Source: Thermobacillus xylanilyticus
GTDB taxonomy: Bacteria > Bacillota > Bacilli > Paenibacillales > Paenibacillaceae
DNA length: 62,848 bases
Direction: 5' to 3'
NCBI RefSeq assembly: GCF_907165215.1
Contig: NZ_CAJRAY010000080.1
Coordinates: 28,415 to 91,262, forward strand
Below the pieces are notes generated by a model. It was not told where the DNA came from, made no database searches, and saw only the letters and a list, made by a program, of their open reading frames with translations. Below are positions 55,970 through 62,848 of this stretch, piece by piece. How positions within the stretch are numbered: position 1 is the first letter of the stretch; every line of letters starts with the position of its first letter. Both the position numbers and the translations under genes were made by a program.

Positions 55970-57229
55970 TTGGTCCAAATCCGAAAACCCGTTGCGGTCA
56001 AAGAAGCGCTTGAGCTGTTGATGGCGCATGTGCCGGCTCCCCGGGCGGAGACGGCGGCATTGGCGGACAGTTACGGACGCATTCTGGCTGAACCGGTCGT
56101 CGCCTCGCATGATGTTCCGCCTTTTCACCGCGCGCCTTACGACGGATTCGCGATCCGTTCCGAAGATTCCAGGGGGGCCGGCGAACACTGCCGCATCTCC
56201 TTCCGGGTCGTCGGGCACATCGGCGCCGGGCAGATGCCGGCGCGCGAGCTGGGAGAAGGGGAAGCCGTGCGCATCATGACCGGCGCTCCCCTGCCGCCGA
56301 ACGCCGACGCGGTCGTCATGCTGGAGCAGGCCGTGGAGGACGGGCAGGGGTTCGCGATCCGGAAGCCGTTCCGCGCATGGGAGAACGTCTCCCTCCGGGG
56401 CGAAGATGCCAAGGCCGGCGAGGTGCTCGTGGAGCAGGGGAATCTCATTCATCCGGGCGTCGTCGCGCTGCTCGCCACCTTCGGCTATGCCAGCGTGCGG
56501 GTCGCCCGGAAGCCGGTCGTCGGGCTCATGACCACGGGTACGGAGCTGCTTCAGGTGCACGAACCGCTGGCGCCCGGGAAAATCCGCGACAGCAACGGGC
56601 CGATGATCGCGGCACAACTCGCCAGATTGGGCATCCCGTCCCGTTCGTACGGATTCGTGCGGGACGATCTCGACCAGGCGTTTGAGCTTGTCCGGCGGGC
56701 GCTCCGGGAGACGGACTGCGTCATCACGACGGGCGGGGTGTCGGTCGGAGATTACGATTACTTGCCGGCGATTTACGAGCGGCTCGGGGCGAAGGTGCTC
56801 TTCAACAAAGTGGCGATGCGTCCGGGCAGCGTGACCACGGTTGCCGTATGGGAAGGCAAATTTCTGTTCGGCTTGTCCGGGAACCCGTCCGCCTGCTATG
56901 TCGGCTTTGAAATCTTCGCCAGACCGGCGCTGCTGCGCATGATGGGGAGCAGGAAGCCGTACCTGCCGCACACGCAGGCTGTGCTGACGGAGGATTTCAC
57001 GAAGCCGAATCCGTTCACGCGATTCGTAAGGGCGGTCTATCGTCATGACGGCAGCCGGCCCACGGTTGCGCCCGCCGGATTCAACAAATCCAACGCCGTC
57101 AGCTCGATCGCCAGAAGCAACGCGCTGATGGTGCTGCCCGGCGGATCGAGAGGGTTTCGGCGCGGGGCAATCGTGGATGTCCTCTTGCCGGGGACGGAAG
57201 AAGGTGAAGCGGAATGGCGGATTCCGTAG
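55970..57229 (+). CDS. moeA: Molybdopterin molybdenumtransferase
   Basis: The protein has 419 residues. The TTG at 55970 with GAAAGGA ten bases upstream is chosen; the longer open frame has no ribosome site. MoeA landmarks are present: PPFHRAPYDGFAIRSED (the family PxFDxSxMDGYAV motif), IMTGAPLPPNADAVVMLE, VGLMTTGTEL, DSNGPMIAAQL, TTGGVSVGDYDYL and LFGLSGNPSACYVGFE. It inserts molybdate into adenylated molybdopterin to make Moco. It overlaps mobA by 16 bases and diverges from modB, which supports joint function. Confidence 0.95.
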   Translation: MVQIRKPVAVKEALELLMAHVPAPRAETAALADSYGRILAEPVVASHDVPPFHRAPYDGFAIRSEDSRGAGEHCRISFRVVGHIGAGQMPARELGEGEAVRIMTGAPLPPNADAVVMLEQAVEDGQGFAIRKPFRAWENVSLRGEDAKAGEVLVEQGNLIHPGVVALLATFGYASVRVARKPVVGLMTTGTELLQVHEPLAPGKIRDSNGPMIAAQLARLGIPSRSYGFVRDDLDQAFELVRRALRETDCVITTGGVSVGDYDYLPAIYERLGAKVLFNKVAMRPGSVTTVAVWEGKFLFGLSGNPSACYVGFEIFARPALLRMMGSRKPYLPHTQAVLTEDFTKPNPFTRFVRAVYRHDGSRPTVAPAGFNKSNAVSSIARSNALMVLPGGSRGFRRGAIVDVLLPGTEEGEAEWRIP

Positions 57230-57849
57230 CCGCGAAGCGATATGGAAGAAAGGCGAGCGATGCTGCAAGATTGAAAACGGCGGGGGTCGTGCTTGCCGGA
57301 GGCCGTTCGGTCCGCTTCGGCTCGCCGAAGGCATTCGGCATCCATCAGGGGCGATATTTCTATGAACGGGCCGTCGACGCGCTTGCTCCCGTCTGCGATG
57401 CGGTGGTCATCGTGACGCGCGAAGCGCTCAAGGAACGGTTCCCCGACCATCTATCCGTGATCACGGACCACGCGGACTATCAAGGGCTGGGGCCGCTCGC
57501 CGGCATCTATTCGGCAATGTGCGCGGTTCAGGCCGACCGTTACGCCGTGCTGCCGTGCGACATGCCTTTCATGACGAGCGATGTGACGGCCCGGCTGCTG
57601 GAAGCCGCAGGTGGTCAGAACGTCTGCGCGGTTCGGCTCGGGGAACGAAAGCACCCGCTGGTCAGCATCTGGAGCAGGGCCATGCTCGAACCATTGCGCA
57701 AGGCGTTGGACGGCGGCCGGTATCGGGTGTTGGAATTGCTGGAGCAGGCGGATGCGGAATGGTTGGATGGATCGACCCTTGTCCCTGACGCCGGGGATGC
57801 CGAGCGCTTCTTCCGCAACGTCAACAGCCCGGATCAGATGAAAGCGTGA
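57214..57849 (+). CDS. mobA: Molybdenum cofactor guanylyltransferase
   Basis: The protein has 211 residues. The nucleotide-binding start is GVVLAGGRSVRFGSPKAF (consensus LAGGxSxRxGxxK), with a Mg-binding aspartate in VLPCDMPF and PLVSIWSRAM later on. MobA links GMP to the molybdenum cofactor. The start overlaps the moeA stop region by 16 bases, with GAAGGTG upstream. A short hairpin (GCGGCC / GGCCGC) with weak T run follows its stop. Confidence 0.95.
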   Translation: MADSVAAKRYGRKASDAARLKTAGVVLAGGRSVRFGSPKAFGIHQGRYFYERAVDALAPVCDAVVIVTREALKERFPDHLSVITDHADYQGLGPLAGIYSAMCAVQADRYAVLPCDMPFMTSDVTARLLEAAGGQNVCAVRLGERKHPLVSIWSRAMLEPLRKALDGGRYRVLELLEQADAEWLDGSTLVPDAGDAERFFRNVNSPDQMKA

Positions 57850-57978
57850 TGCGGCCATGGCGGCCGCCGTTGCTTTTTACTTATGGAAAATTTGATTTAA
57901 GGCAAACATTCCATACCACCATGCGCCGGGAAACTGCTATATTCATGCTGAAACGGTGTGCAAAGGAGAGTTGTTTTC

Positions 57979-58020
57979 ATGTTCAGGAAGAACAACCACC
58001 GCGCGGAGTCTGTGGTATAG
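57979..58020 (+). CDS. Possible 13-residue leader peptide before the RNHCP gene
   Basis: A strong AAAGGAG site, 12 bases upstream of ATG, begins MFRKNNHRAESVV and a stop at 58018. A 9-bp perfect hairpin CGGGAGGCT / AGCCTCCCG (58022-58030 and 58052-58060) starts two bases after the stop. The CCTCC in its 3' arm can also pair with GGAGG of the RNHCP ribosome site (58092-58096). This is the layout of translational attenuation, though the peptide may be chance. Confidence 0.4.
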   Translation: MFRKNNHRAESVV

Positions 58021-58105
58021 CCGGGAGGCTGTACCCGGATATTTCCGTATAAGCCTCCCGTACGCAGAATCAACAGGATTTGATTCGATACGGAGGGGTA
58101 TCTCG

Positions 58106-58531
58106 TTGAACAGGGAAAATAAAAGAAGATCGTTCGAAAAAGGCTACTACAAAACCCACGCATGCCATGACACGTTTACCTGCAAAGTCTGCGGGAGGCT
58201 GGTCGTGCCGGAGGGCGCGGGAAGCAGGCATCGGAACCACTGTCCCAATTGCCTGACCAGCCTGCATGTGGACATCGAGCCCGGCGACCGGGCTTCCGGC
58301 TGCGGCGGGCGTATGGAGCCCGTCTCGGTATGGGTTCGAAAAAACGGCGAGTGGGCGATCATTCATCGCTGCATCAGGTGCGGAACCTTGAATTCCAACC
58401 GGGTTGCGGCAGACGACAATCCGATGAAACTGATGTCCATCGCCATGAAACTATTGACGCAGCCCCCGTTTCCGCTTGAGCGGATCGAGGAAATGACGAG
58501 GCTGATGGGTGGAGAAGGACGCCTTGAATAG
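58106..58531 (+). CDS. RNHCP-domain zinc-binding protein
   Basis: The protein has 141 residues. The TTG at 58106 is preceded by GGAGGGG. It carries the RNHCP hallmark R-x-x-N-H-C-P in RHRNHCPNCLTSLHVD, with cysteine pairs CKVCG and CIRCG that could bind zinc, and a family-typical ending PFPLERIEEMTRLM. Such proteins are widespread in Firmicutes but have no assigned function I know of. An unusual leader precedes it. Confidence 0.9.
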   Translation: MNRENKRRSFEKGYYKTHACHDTFTCKVCGRLVVPEGAGSRHRNHCPNCLTSLHVDIEPGDRASGCGGRMEPVSVWVRKNGEWAIIHRCIRCGTLNSNRVAADDNPMKLMSIAMKLLTQPPFPLERIEEMTRLMGGEGRLE

Positions 58532-58628
58532 AGGATGGAGTAAGCGGGATCGCAGTCGTATGCTGCGATCCCGATTGCATTTTCGTGTATGATGATCTTG
58601 GAATCCATGGATGAAAGGAATTGGCGAC

Positions 58629-59357
58629 ATGACGGAAGCATACGATCCGATCCATCGCGCGGCGCTGCTCATCCGGGATGCCCGCAGCATGGTGCTGATC
58701 TCGGGCGCCGGGCTTTCGGTGGATGCCGGCGTGAAAGATTTCCGCTCCCCGAGCGGATGGTGGCGCAGCATCGATCCCCGGACGGTCGCGACGGTCGAAG
58801 CGCTCGAGTCCGATTATGATCTCTTCCATGAGTTCTATGCGGCGCGCATCACGCAATTGAAGACGGTCAGGCCCCATCGGGGGCATGGCATCCTGGCGGA
58901 ATGGGAGAAGCGGGGCATGCTGGCTTGCATCGGCACCCAGAATGTGGACGGCCTGCATCAGGCCGCCGGCAGCCGGAACGTGCACGAGCTGCACGGCACG
59001 ATCCGCGCGTTCCGCTGCCACGCCTGCGGCGCGCCGCACGCGGAAGAGACGTTTCTGCAGAAGCGGAAATGCCAATGCGGCGGCAGGCTTCGCCCCAATG
59101 TCGTGCTCTTCGGCGAAATGCTGCCTCAGGAAGCCTGGGATGCGGCCATTGCCGCCATCCGGGCGGCGGATGCGGTGCTCGTGATCGGCACCAGTCTGCA
59201 GGTCGCGCCGGTCAATCAGCTGCCGTTCCTGACGAGGGCCGGACGCATTTTCATCAACGCGGAAGAAACCGGCCATGAGGATCAGTTCGACGTGTTCATC
59301 AAGGGCCGGGCGCTGGACAGCCTGGCCGCAATTCAGGAACGGCTGGAGCTGCTATAG
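58629..59357 (+). CDS. Second Sir2-family protein
   Basis: The protein has 242 residues. The ATG at 58629 with AAAGGAA upstream is preferred over 58611. Sirtuin motifs: LISGAGLSVDAGVKDFRS, TQNVDGLH, catalytic histidine in HELHGTIR, zinc-type cysteines CHACGAPH..CQCGGR (the second pair is CxC rather than CxxC), FGEMLP and GTSLQVAPVNQLP. It is divergent from the CobB-like protein at 54011. The start region lacks a membrane segment. Acyl preference is unknown. Confidence 0.93.
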   Translation: MTEAYDPIHRAALLIRDARSMVLISGAGLSVDAGVKDFRSPSGWWRSIDPRTVATVEALESDYDLFHEFYAARITQLKTVRPHRGHGILAEWEKRGMLACIGTQNVDGLHQAAGSRNVHELHGTIRAFRCHACGAPHAEETFLQKRKCQCGGRLRPNVVLFGEMLPQEAWDAAIAAIRAADAVLVIGTSLQVAPVNQLPFLTRAGRIFINAEETGHEDQFDVFIKGRALDSLAAIQERLELL

Positions 59358-59434
59358 CTGCCATCGTCAACGACCGTGCCAAGGCGATCCTGATCCTGAA
59401 GGAGTTGATGGAATACCCACAGTATGGAAAGGTT

Positions 59435-59443
59435 TGATATAAT
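59435..59443 (+). promoter_or_regulatory. Extended -10 promoter for the secreted beta-sandwich protein
   Basis: TG, one base, TATAAT lies about 105 bases before the 59548 start. No matching -35 is seen. Confidence 0.45.
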
Positions 59444-59547
59444 GTTGTCATGATTTGTCCAACAAACTTGAATGTTGCGGCTTGTTGTCGGCGGCGTGCA
59501 GGAACGAATGTCGAACAGCGGGACGCAATGAGAGGAGAGGCCTGGGG

Positions 59548-62133
59548 ATGGGGTACCTTATCCGGATGCGAACGCTGTGCGTCCTGCTTGTCGCCGCGCT
59601 GGCGGCGTTCGCGCCGATCGGCGGGTTCGGCAATGATGGCATCGTCCATGCGAATCTTTCGCCGAATGGCTGGATCCAATTGGAATCCAGCGAACTTTAC
59701 GGAGACGAGATCCGAATCGATTGGACCATACTCTATCCGGATTCGTTCCATCAGTCGATCAACTTGTACCGGTTGCCCGACGAGTCGGAGATCACGATTG
59801 AAAACGGTGAACAGGATCTCATAAGCGGCAATCTGAACAAATCGCTGGAGCCCGGCGCATACCGGCTCGTGATCACGCTGATGGTCGGAGTCGATGTGCT
59901 GGATACGTACATCCACGAATTCGTCATGCCCGATCCGGTAACGCGTCTTGTCCACGTGTTCGGATCGGATGGGCCGATCGATGATCTGGTCTTTCGGCAG
60001 ACGTTTCCTTGGTCCGAAGAACCGCTCACGGCGGCCGAAATCCCGAATCCGGGCAAAGGGTACGTCACGTACGCCGTTGAAATTTTGCCGAGCGGATGCT
60101 TTACGATGGAGTCGAACACCTATCATTTCTCCATCGGCGGAGAGGTGTGCGCGGACAGCGCAGAGGCGTTCATCGTGCAAGCTTCCGACGATACGGACAA
60201 CCTCGTGCAGCTGGACGCCTTCTACGCCTACGAGGATGAAGAGAAAGGCGTTCTCGCGGGTTATCTGCTCCTTCGTATGGAAATTTGGGGCGAGCTCAAG
60301 ATGGATCTCTACGATCGGGAAGGGACACCCCATGCCTGCGAGATGTACGGAGAGGCCCTATACGAATTCGAATGCGAGCTTCCCGACGATCCCGCCTATC
60401 TGCAGGTTGACAAGTTTATCCAAGGGGTTCCGGCTCCGACCAACGTCGTCATCCCGATGGACGACATCAACCTTCCCGAGAATATCACCGTCGTCGACAG
60501 GGATCCCCGCGTCAACCGGATCGATCCGCTGATCGAGTTCGAGGACGTTCCGAATGATACGGAGTTCGCCTTTTACAAAATTATGCCGACGCAGGATAGT
60601 TATTGGTCGTCCGGAATCCGATACATTCCTGTGGGCGAAGGCCCCTACTCGTTCGCGCTGGAGAACATCGAAGCCGATCATTACGATTATCGTTATGTCG
60701 CGATCCAGCTCGTCGACACGGCCGGGAACCTGTACGCCAAGACCGCCGAGTTCCCGATAATCGACAAGATGACGGAACAGGATGCGCGGATCCAATACGA
60801 AGATAACGGCATGGAAGCGCTCCATGAATCGTACTTGCCGGACAATCCGTCGTTCAGGGATATCGACTGGACCGAAGGCGGCCGCGCGGGAACGGTCACA
60901 TGGACGCTTCCGGACACCGGCGAATATGCGTTGACGGCGTACGATCTGTATTATTCCGATTCGAATCAAGACCCGATCCGCGGCGAAGCGAGGGTGTATG
61001 TCAATCACAGGCTGGCGGATACGTTTGAATACATGCTGGAGGACGTGCCGGAGGGAGCGGCATACCTGGAGGTTGTGCCGCTGCTCCGGGAGGAGAATCA
61101 GTGGACCTATCAGGATTATTATGGCGATTCGTTCTTCATTCCTTTGAACGACCGGGTCACACCGCTGCTGGACGAACTGGCGGTGGACGGGAATCCCGTC
61201 TATCCGAAGCCGCGGCAGGATGGTTCGTCCTATTATGAATATACCGCCGCATGGAATGCGGACGTTGCCGTCGTCACCGCATCGTCCATGAACGGTGTTG
61301 TGTACGTCGGGGACGAAGGGCCCGCTGCATCCGTCACGGCGACGGTCTATCTGAACGAGCCGGTGAAAGCCGTATCGATTCGGGTCGGGACGCCGGAGGG
61401 AGACTGGTCAAGCGAATATGATCTGGTCATCGCGAAGGAGCCTGCGCCCGATGCTCCGAAGCTGGCGAGCCTGATCGTCGACGGCCGGGAGATTGAGCCG
61501 GCCGGTTCGCTCTACAGCATCTCCGTCGACCATGATGCTTCCGCCGTCGCGGTGACCGCATCGGCCGGCGCGGACGTGGAGATCGAACTGGCGGGCATCC
61601 GCCAATTCGGTTCGGTCGAAGCGTTCATTCCGATCACGGACGATGAGATGAGCTTGCCGATTCGCCTGTATGATCCCGCAACGGGCAGGGAAGCGGAGTA
61701 CGTGCTGAGCATCGTCCGCGAGGTGCCGGACAACCTTGTGCTCGGCGTGCTGGCCGGATGGTTCGATGCCGGCGACGACGGGTACGTATACAGCGGCGTC
61801 CCGAGAGGAATGACGGCCGGCAGGCTCAAGGAACGGTTCGTGACGGTATCCGGAACGGTCATGATGGTTCGGGATCGCGAAGGCGTTGCCGTGAGCGACG
61901 ACCACATCGTCCAGCCCGGCTATACGATCGAGCTGATCCGCGGACCGAAAACGCAGACGATCCGGCTCGAAATGCTGTCCGAACGTTTGAAGTCGATCCT
62001 CGGCCTGCCGACGGACAGCCCGCTCGCATTCGTTCACATCGCCGCCTATGTGATTCATCATAGGAACGATGTGACCGGCGACGGCGTCTTCGATCAGCAC
62101 GACGTGCGGTTGCTACTAAGTGAAGTGGATTGA
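59548..62133 (+). CDS. Large secreted beta-sandwich protein ending in a dockerin-like calcium loop
   Basis: The protein has 861 residues; the ATG at 59548 follows AGAGGAGAGG. A signal peptide (YLIRMRTLCVLLVAALAAFA) is followed by at least five beta-rich repeats with no enzyme motif that I recognise. Two cadherin-like modules lie near residues 545-700 (LDELAVDGNPVYPK.., LASLIVDGREIEPAG..). The C terminus has DVTGDGVFDQHD followed by VRLLL, one dockerin-type calcium loop and helix instead of the usual two. It has no SLH motif, so it is either released or held by that loop. Function unknown. Confidence 0.8.
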   Translation: MGYLIRMRTLCVLLVAALAAFAPIGGFGNDGIVHANLSPNGWIQLESSELYGDEIRIDWTILYPDSFHQSINLYRLPDESEITIENGEQDLISGNLNKSLEPGAYRLVITLMVGVDVLDTYIHEFVMPDPVTRLVHVFGSDGPIDDLVFRQTFPWSEEPLTAAEIPNPGKGYVTYAVEILPSGCFTMESNTYHFSIGGEVCADSAEAFIVQASDDTDNLVQLDAFYAYEDEEKGVLAGYLLLRMEIWGELKMDLYDREGTPHACEMYGEALYEFECELPDDPAYLQVDKFIQGVPAPTNVVIPMDDINLPENITVVDRDPRVNRIDPLIEFEDVPNDTEFAFYKIMPTQDSYWSSGIRYIPVGEGPYSFALENIEADHYDYRYVAIQLVDTAGNLYAKTAEFPIIDKMTEQDARIQYEDNGMEALHESYLPDNPSFRDIDWTEGGRAGTVTWTLPDTGEYALTAYDLYYSDSNQDPIRGEARVYVNHRLADTFEYMLEDVPEGAAYLEVVPLLREENQWTYQDYYGDSFFIPLNDRVTPLLDELAVDGNPVYPKPRQDGSSYYEYTAAWNADVAVVTASSMNGVVYVGDEGPAASVTATVYLNEPVKAVSIRVGTPEGDWSSEYDLVIAKEPAPDAPKLASLIVDGREIEPAGSLYSISVDHDASAVAVTASAGADVEIELAGIRQFGSVEAFIPITDDEMSLPIRLYDPATGREAEYVLSIVREVPDNLVLGVLAGWFDAGDDGYVYSGVPRGMTAGRLKERFVTVSGTVMMVRDREGVAVSDDHIVQPGYTIELIRGPKTQTIRLEMLSERLKSILGLPTDSPLAFVHIAAYVIHHRNDVTGDGVFDQHDVRLLLSEVD

Positions 62134-62142
62134 ATAGGATAG

Positions 62143-62173
62143 CCGCTTGCCCGGTTGGGTGGGCGGTTTTATT
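62143..62173 (+). terminator. Terminator after the beta-sandwich protein gene
   Basis: Stem CCGCTTGCCC / GGGTGGGCGG (with G-U pairs) and loop GGTT is followed by TTTTATTATT. Confidence 0.8.
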
Positions 62174-62307
62174 ATTTGATTGATTAATTCAAGTCAGTGC
62201 ACAGGAATGGGAACAGGAAGAAGAGAGGTTATATTTATAGAATGAGTCATGGGAAATCCTGATTTTAATTGCGGGAGCCAAACTGGAGGTCTGAACGGAG
62301 GTTAAAG

Positions 62308-62826
62308 GTGGAGGCACTTCAAGAAGTATTTAATAACAGGGAAATTGCATTAGGATGTTGGATTATTATATCCATTATATTTGGACTTTTCACCAAAGCC
62401 GGAAGAGAATTTTTTAAATCCGTTGTAATTATCGTTTTTAGTCGCAAAATGATATTTTTATATACAATATATTTAAGCTTCTTTTCTTTAACTGTATTTT
62501 ATCTTTATCATGCAGGTTTCTGGGACTGGTTATTACTAAAAGATACTGTTTTTTGGGGTATGTTTGTATTTATTCCGTTGTTTTCAAAAACGATAATGCA
62601 AGCAAAAGATGCTCGTTATTTTATTAAACTGATAAAAGATAACTTCAGGCTAATTGTAGTCATCGAGTTTATCTTAAACTTTTGGACGTTTAATTTAGCT
62701 ATAGAAATCTTAATCGTTCCAATTGCTTTTTTACTCGGCGGGGTCTATGCAGTTGCATCAAGAGATGAAAGAACAGCCGTTGTTAATAAATTAACTCAAC
62801 TTTCGCAGCTTGAAAATCTGTGCTAA
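62308..62826 (+). CDS. AT-rich integral membrane protein of unknown function
   Basis: The protein has 172 residues from a GTG behind GGAGGT. At least four membrane helices are seen (about residues 15-33, 46-64, 75-100 and 125-150), with many Ile and Phe. The stop comes at 62826. Base composition is visibly more AT-rich than in the genes to the left, a sign of different origin. I do not recognise the family. The gene could be truncated at its end, since the last residues (VNKLTQLSQLENLC) do not look like a natural C terminus. Confidence 0.7.
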   Translation: MEALQEVFNNREIALGCWIIISIIFGLFTKAGREFFKSVVIIVFSRKMIFLYTIYLSFFSLTVFYLYHAGFWDWLLLKDTVFWGMFVFIPLFSKTIMQAKDARYFIKLIKDNFRLIVVIEFILNFWTFNLAIEILIVPIAFLLGGVYAVASRDERTAVVNKLTQLSQLENLC

Positions 62827-62848
62827 GCCTTGATGGAGCTAGGATTTC

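Noticed and set aside
55916..57334. A 472-codon minus-strand open frame opposite moeA
   Set aside because: It is a shadow of moeA, with proline- and arginine-rich low-complexity sequence and no motif.
59358..59432. Coding-like stretch after the second sirtuin, reading VNDRAKAILILKELMEYPQYG
   Set aside because: It might be the tail of a lost gene, but it has no start, is only about 25 codons, and I cannot assign a family.

Overview
This 62.8 kb window comes from a low-to-mid GC Gram-positive bacterium that is very probably a member of the Paenibacillaceae. The evidence is the repeated S-layer-homology (SLH) anchors, strong AGGAGG-type ribosome binding sites, TTG and GTG starts, a TPP-riboswitch ykoEDC thiamine-precursor transporter, Firmicutes-style terminators, and many secreted polysaccharide-related proteins. 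No rRNA, tRNA or CRISPR array was seen.

Layout. Positions 1-6.4 kb hold two large SLH surface proteins: an RCC1-repeat protein cut by the window edge and a GLUG-repeat protein with a frameshift. Positions 6.6-11.4 kb hold a sugar ABC importer (binding lipoprotein and two permeases, no ATPase) followed by a secreted esterase. Positions 11.6-19.3 kb hold two GNAT acetyltransferases, a PH-domain protein, the TPP riboswitch with ykoE-ykoD-ykoC, remnants of a PhnB-like gene and a UvrA-like gene, an enolase-superfamily enzyme, and a toxin-antitoxin pair. Positions 19.6-26.6 kb hold a complete Wadjet (JetA-JetB-JetC-JetD) anti-plasmid condensin system. Positions 26.6-32.4 kb hold a parallel beta-helix carbohydrate-type enzyme, a TmrB-like remnant and a MacB/FtsX-type ABC exporter. 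Positions 32.4-42.8 kb are the most unusual part. A CBM9-esterase-SLH gene on the minus strand has been destroyed by three independent lesions, one of them an IS1634-family element that carries a 5-bp target duplication. Next to it, on the plus strand, lie a cohesin- and dockerin-bearing paralogue of the same esterase and a small cohesin-SLH protein. The last two together look like a minimal surface scaffoldin with its client enzyme.

Positions 43-52 kb hold a D,D-carboxypeptidase with a regulatory leader, an ABC-permease remnant, PadR with a VanZ-family protein, TetR with a DUF5367 membrane protein, a VanS/VanR-like two-component system, a divergent SLH-anchored beta-lactamase-fold hydrolase, and a macro-domain gene broken by a small deletion. 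Positions 52-59.4 kb hold an arginase-fold protein, an ACT protein, a DinB protein, two sirtuins, a MerR remnant, molybdenum genes (modB, moeA, mobA) and an RNHCP protein with a possible leader peptide. Positions 59.5-62.8 kb hold a large secreted beta-sandwich protein ending in a single dockerin-like calcium loop, then an AT-rich membrane-protein gene.

How the genes work together. The main theme is polysaccharide attack at the cell surface: binding domains, esterases, anchors, a sugar importer and a candidate catabolite-repression site. The second theme is defence, with a toxin-antitoxin pair beside Wadjet. A third feature is the number of decaying genes: at least eight disrupted or truncated genes, in several of which the lesion can be reconstructed from the sequence.
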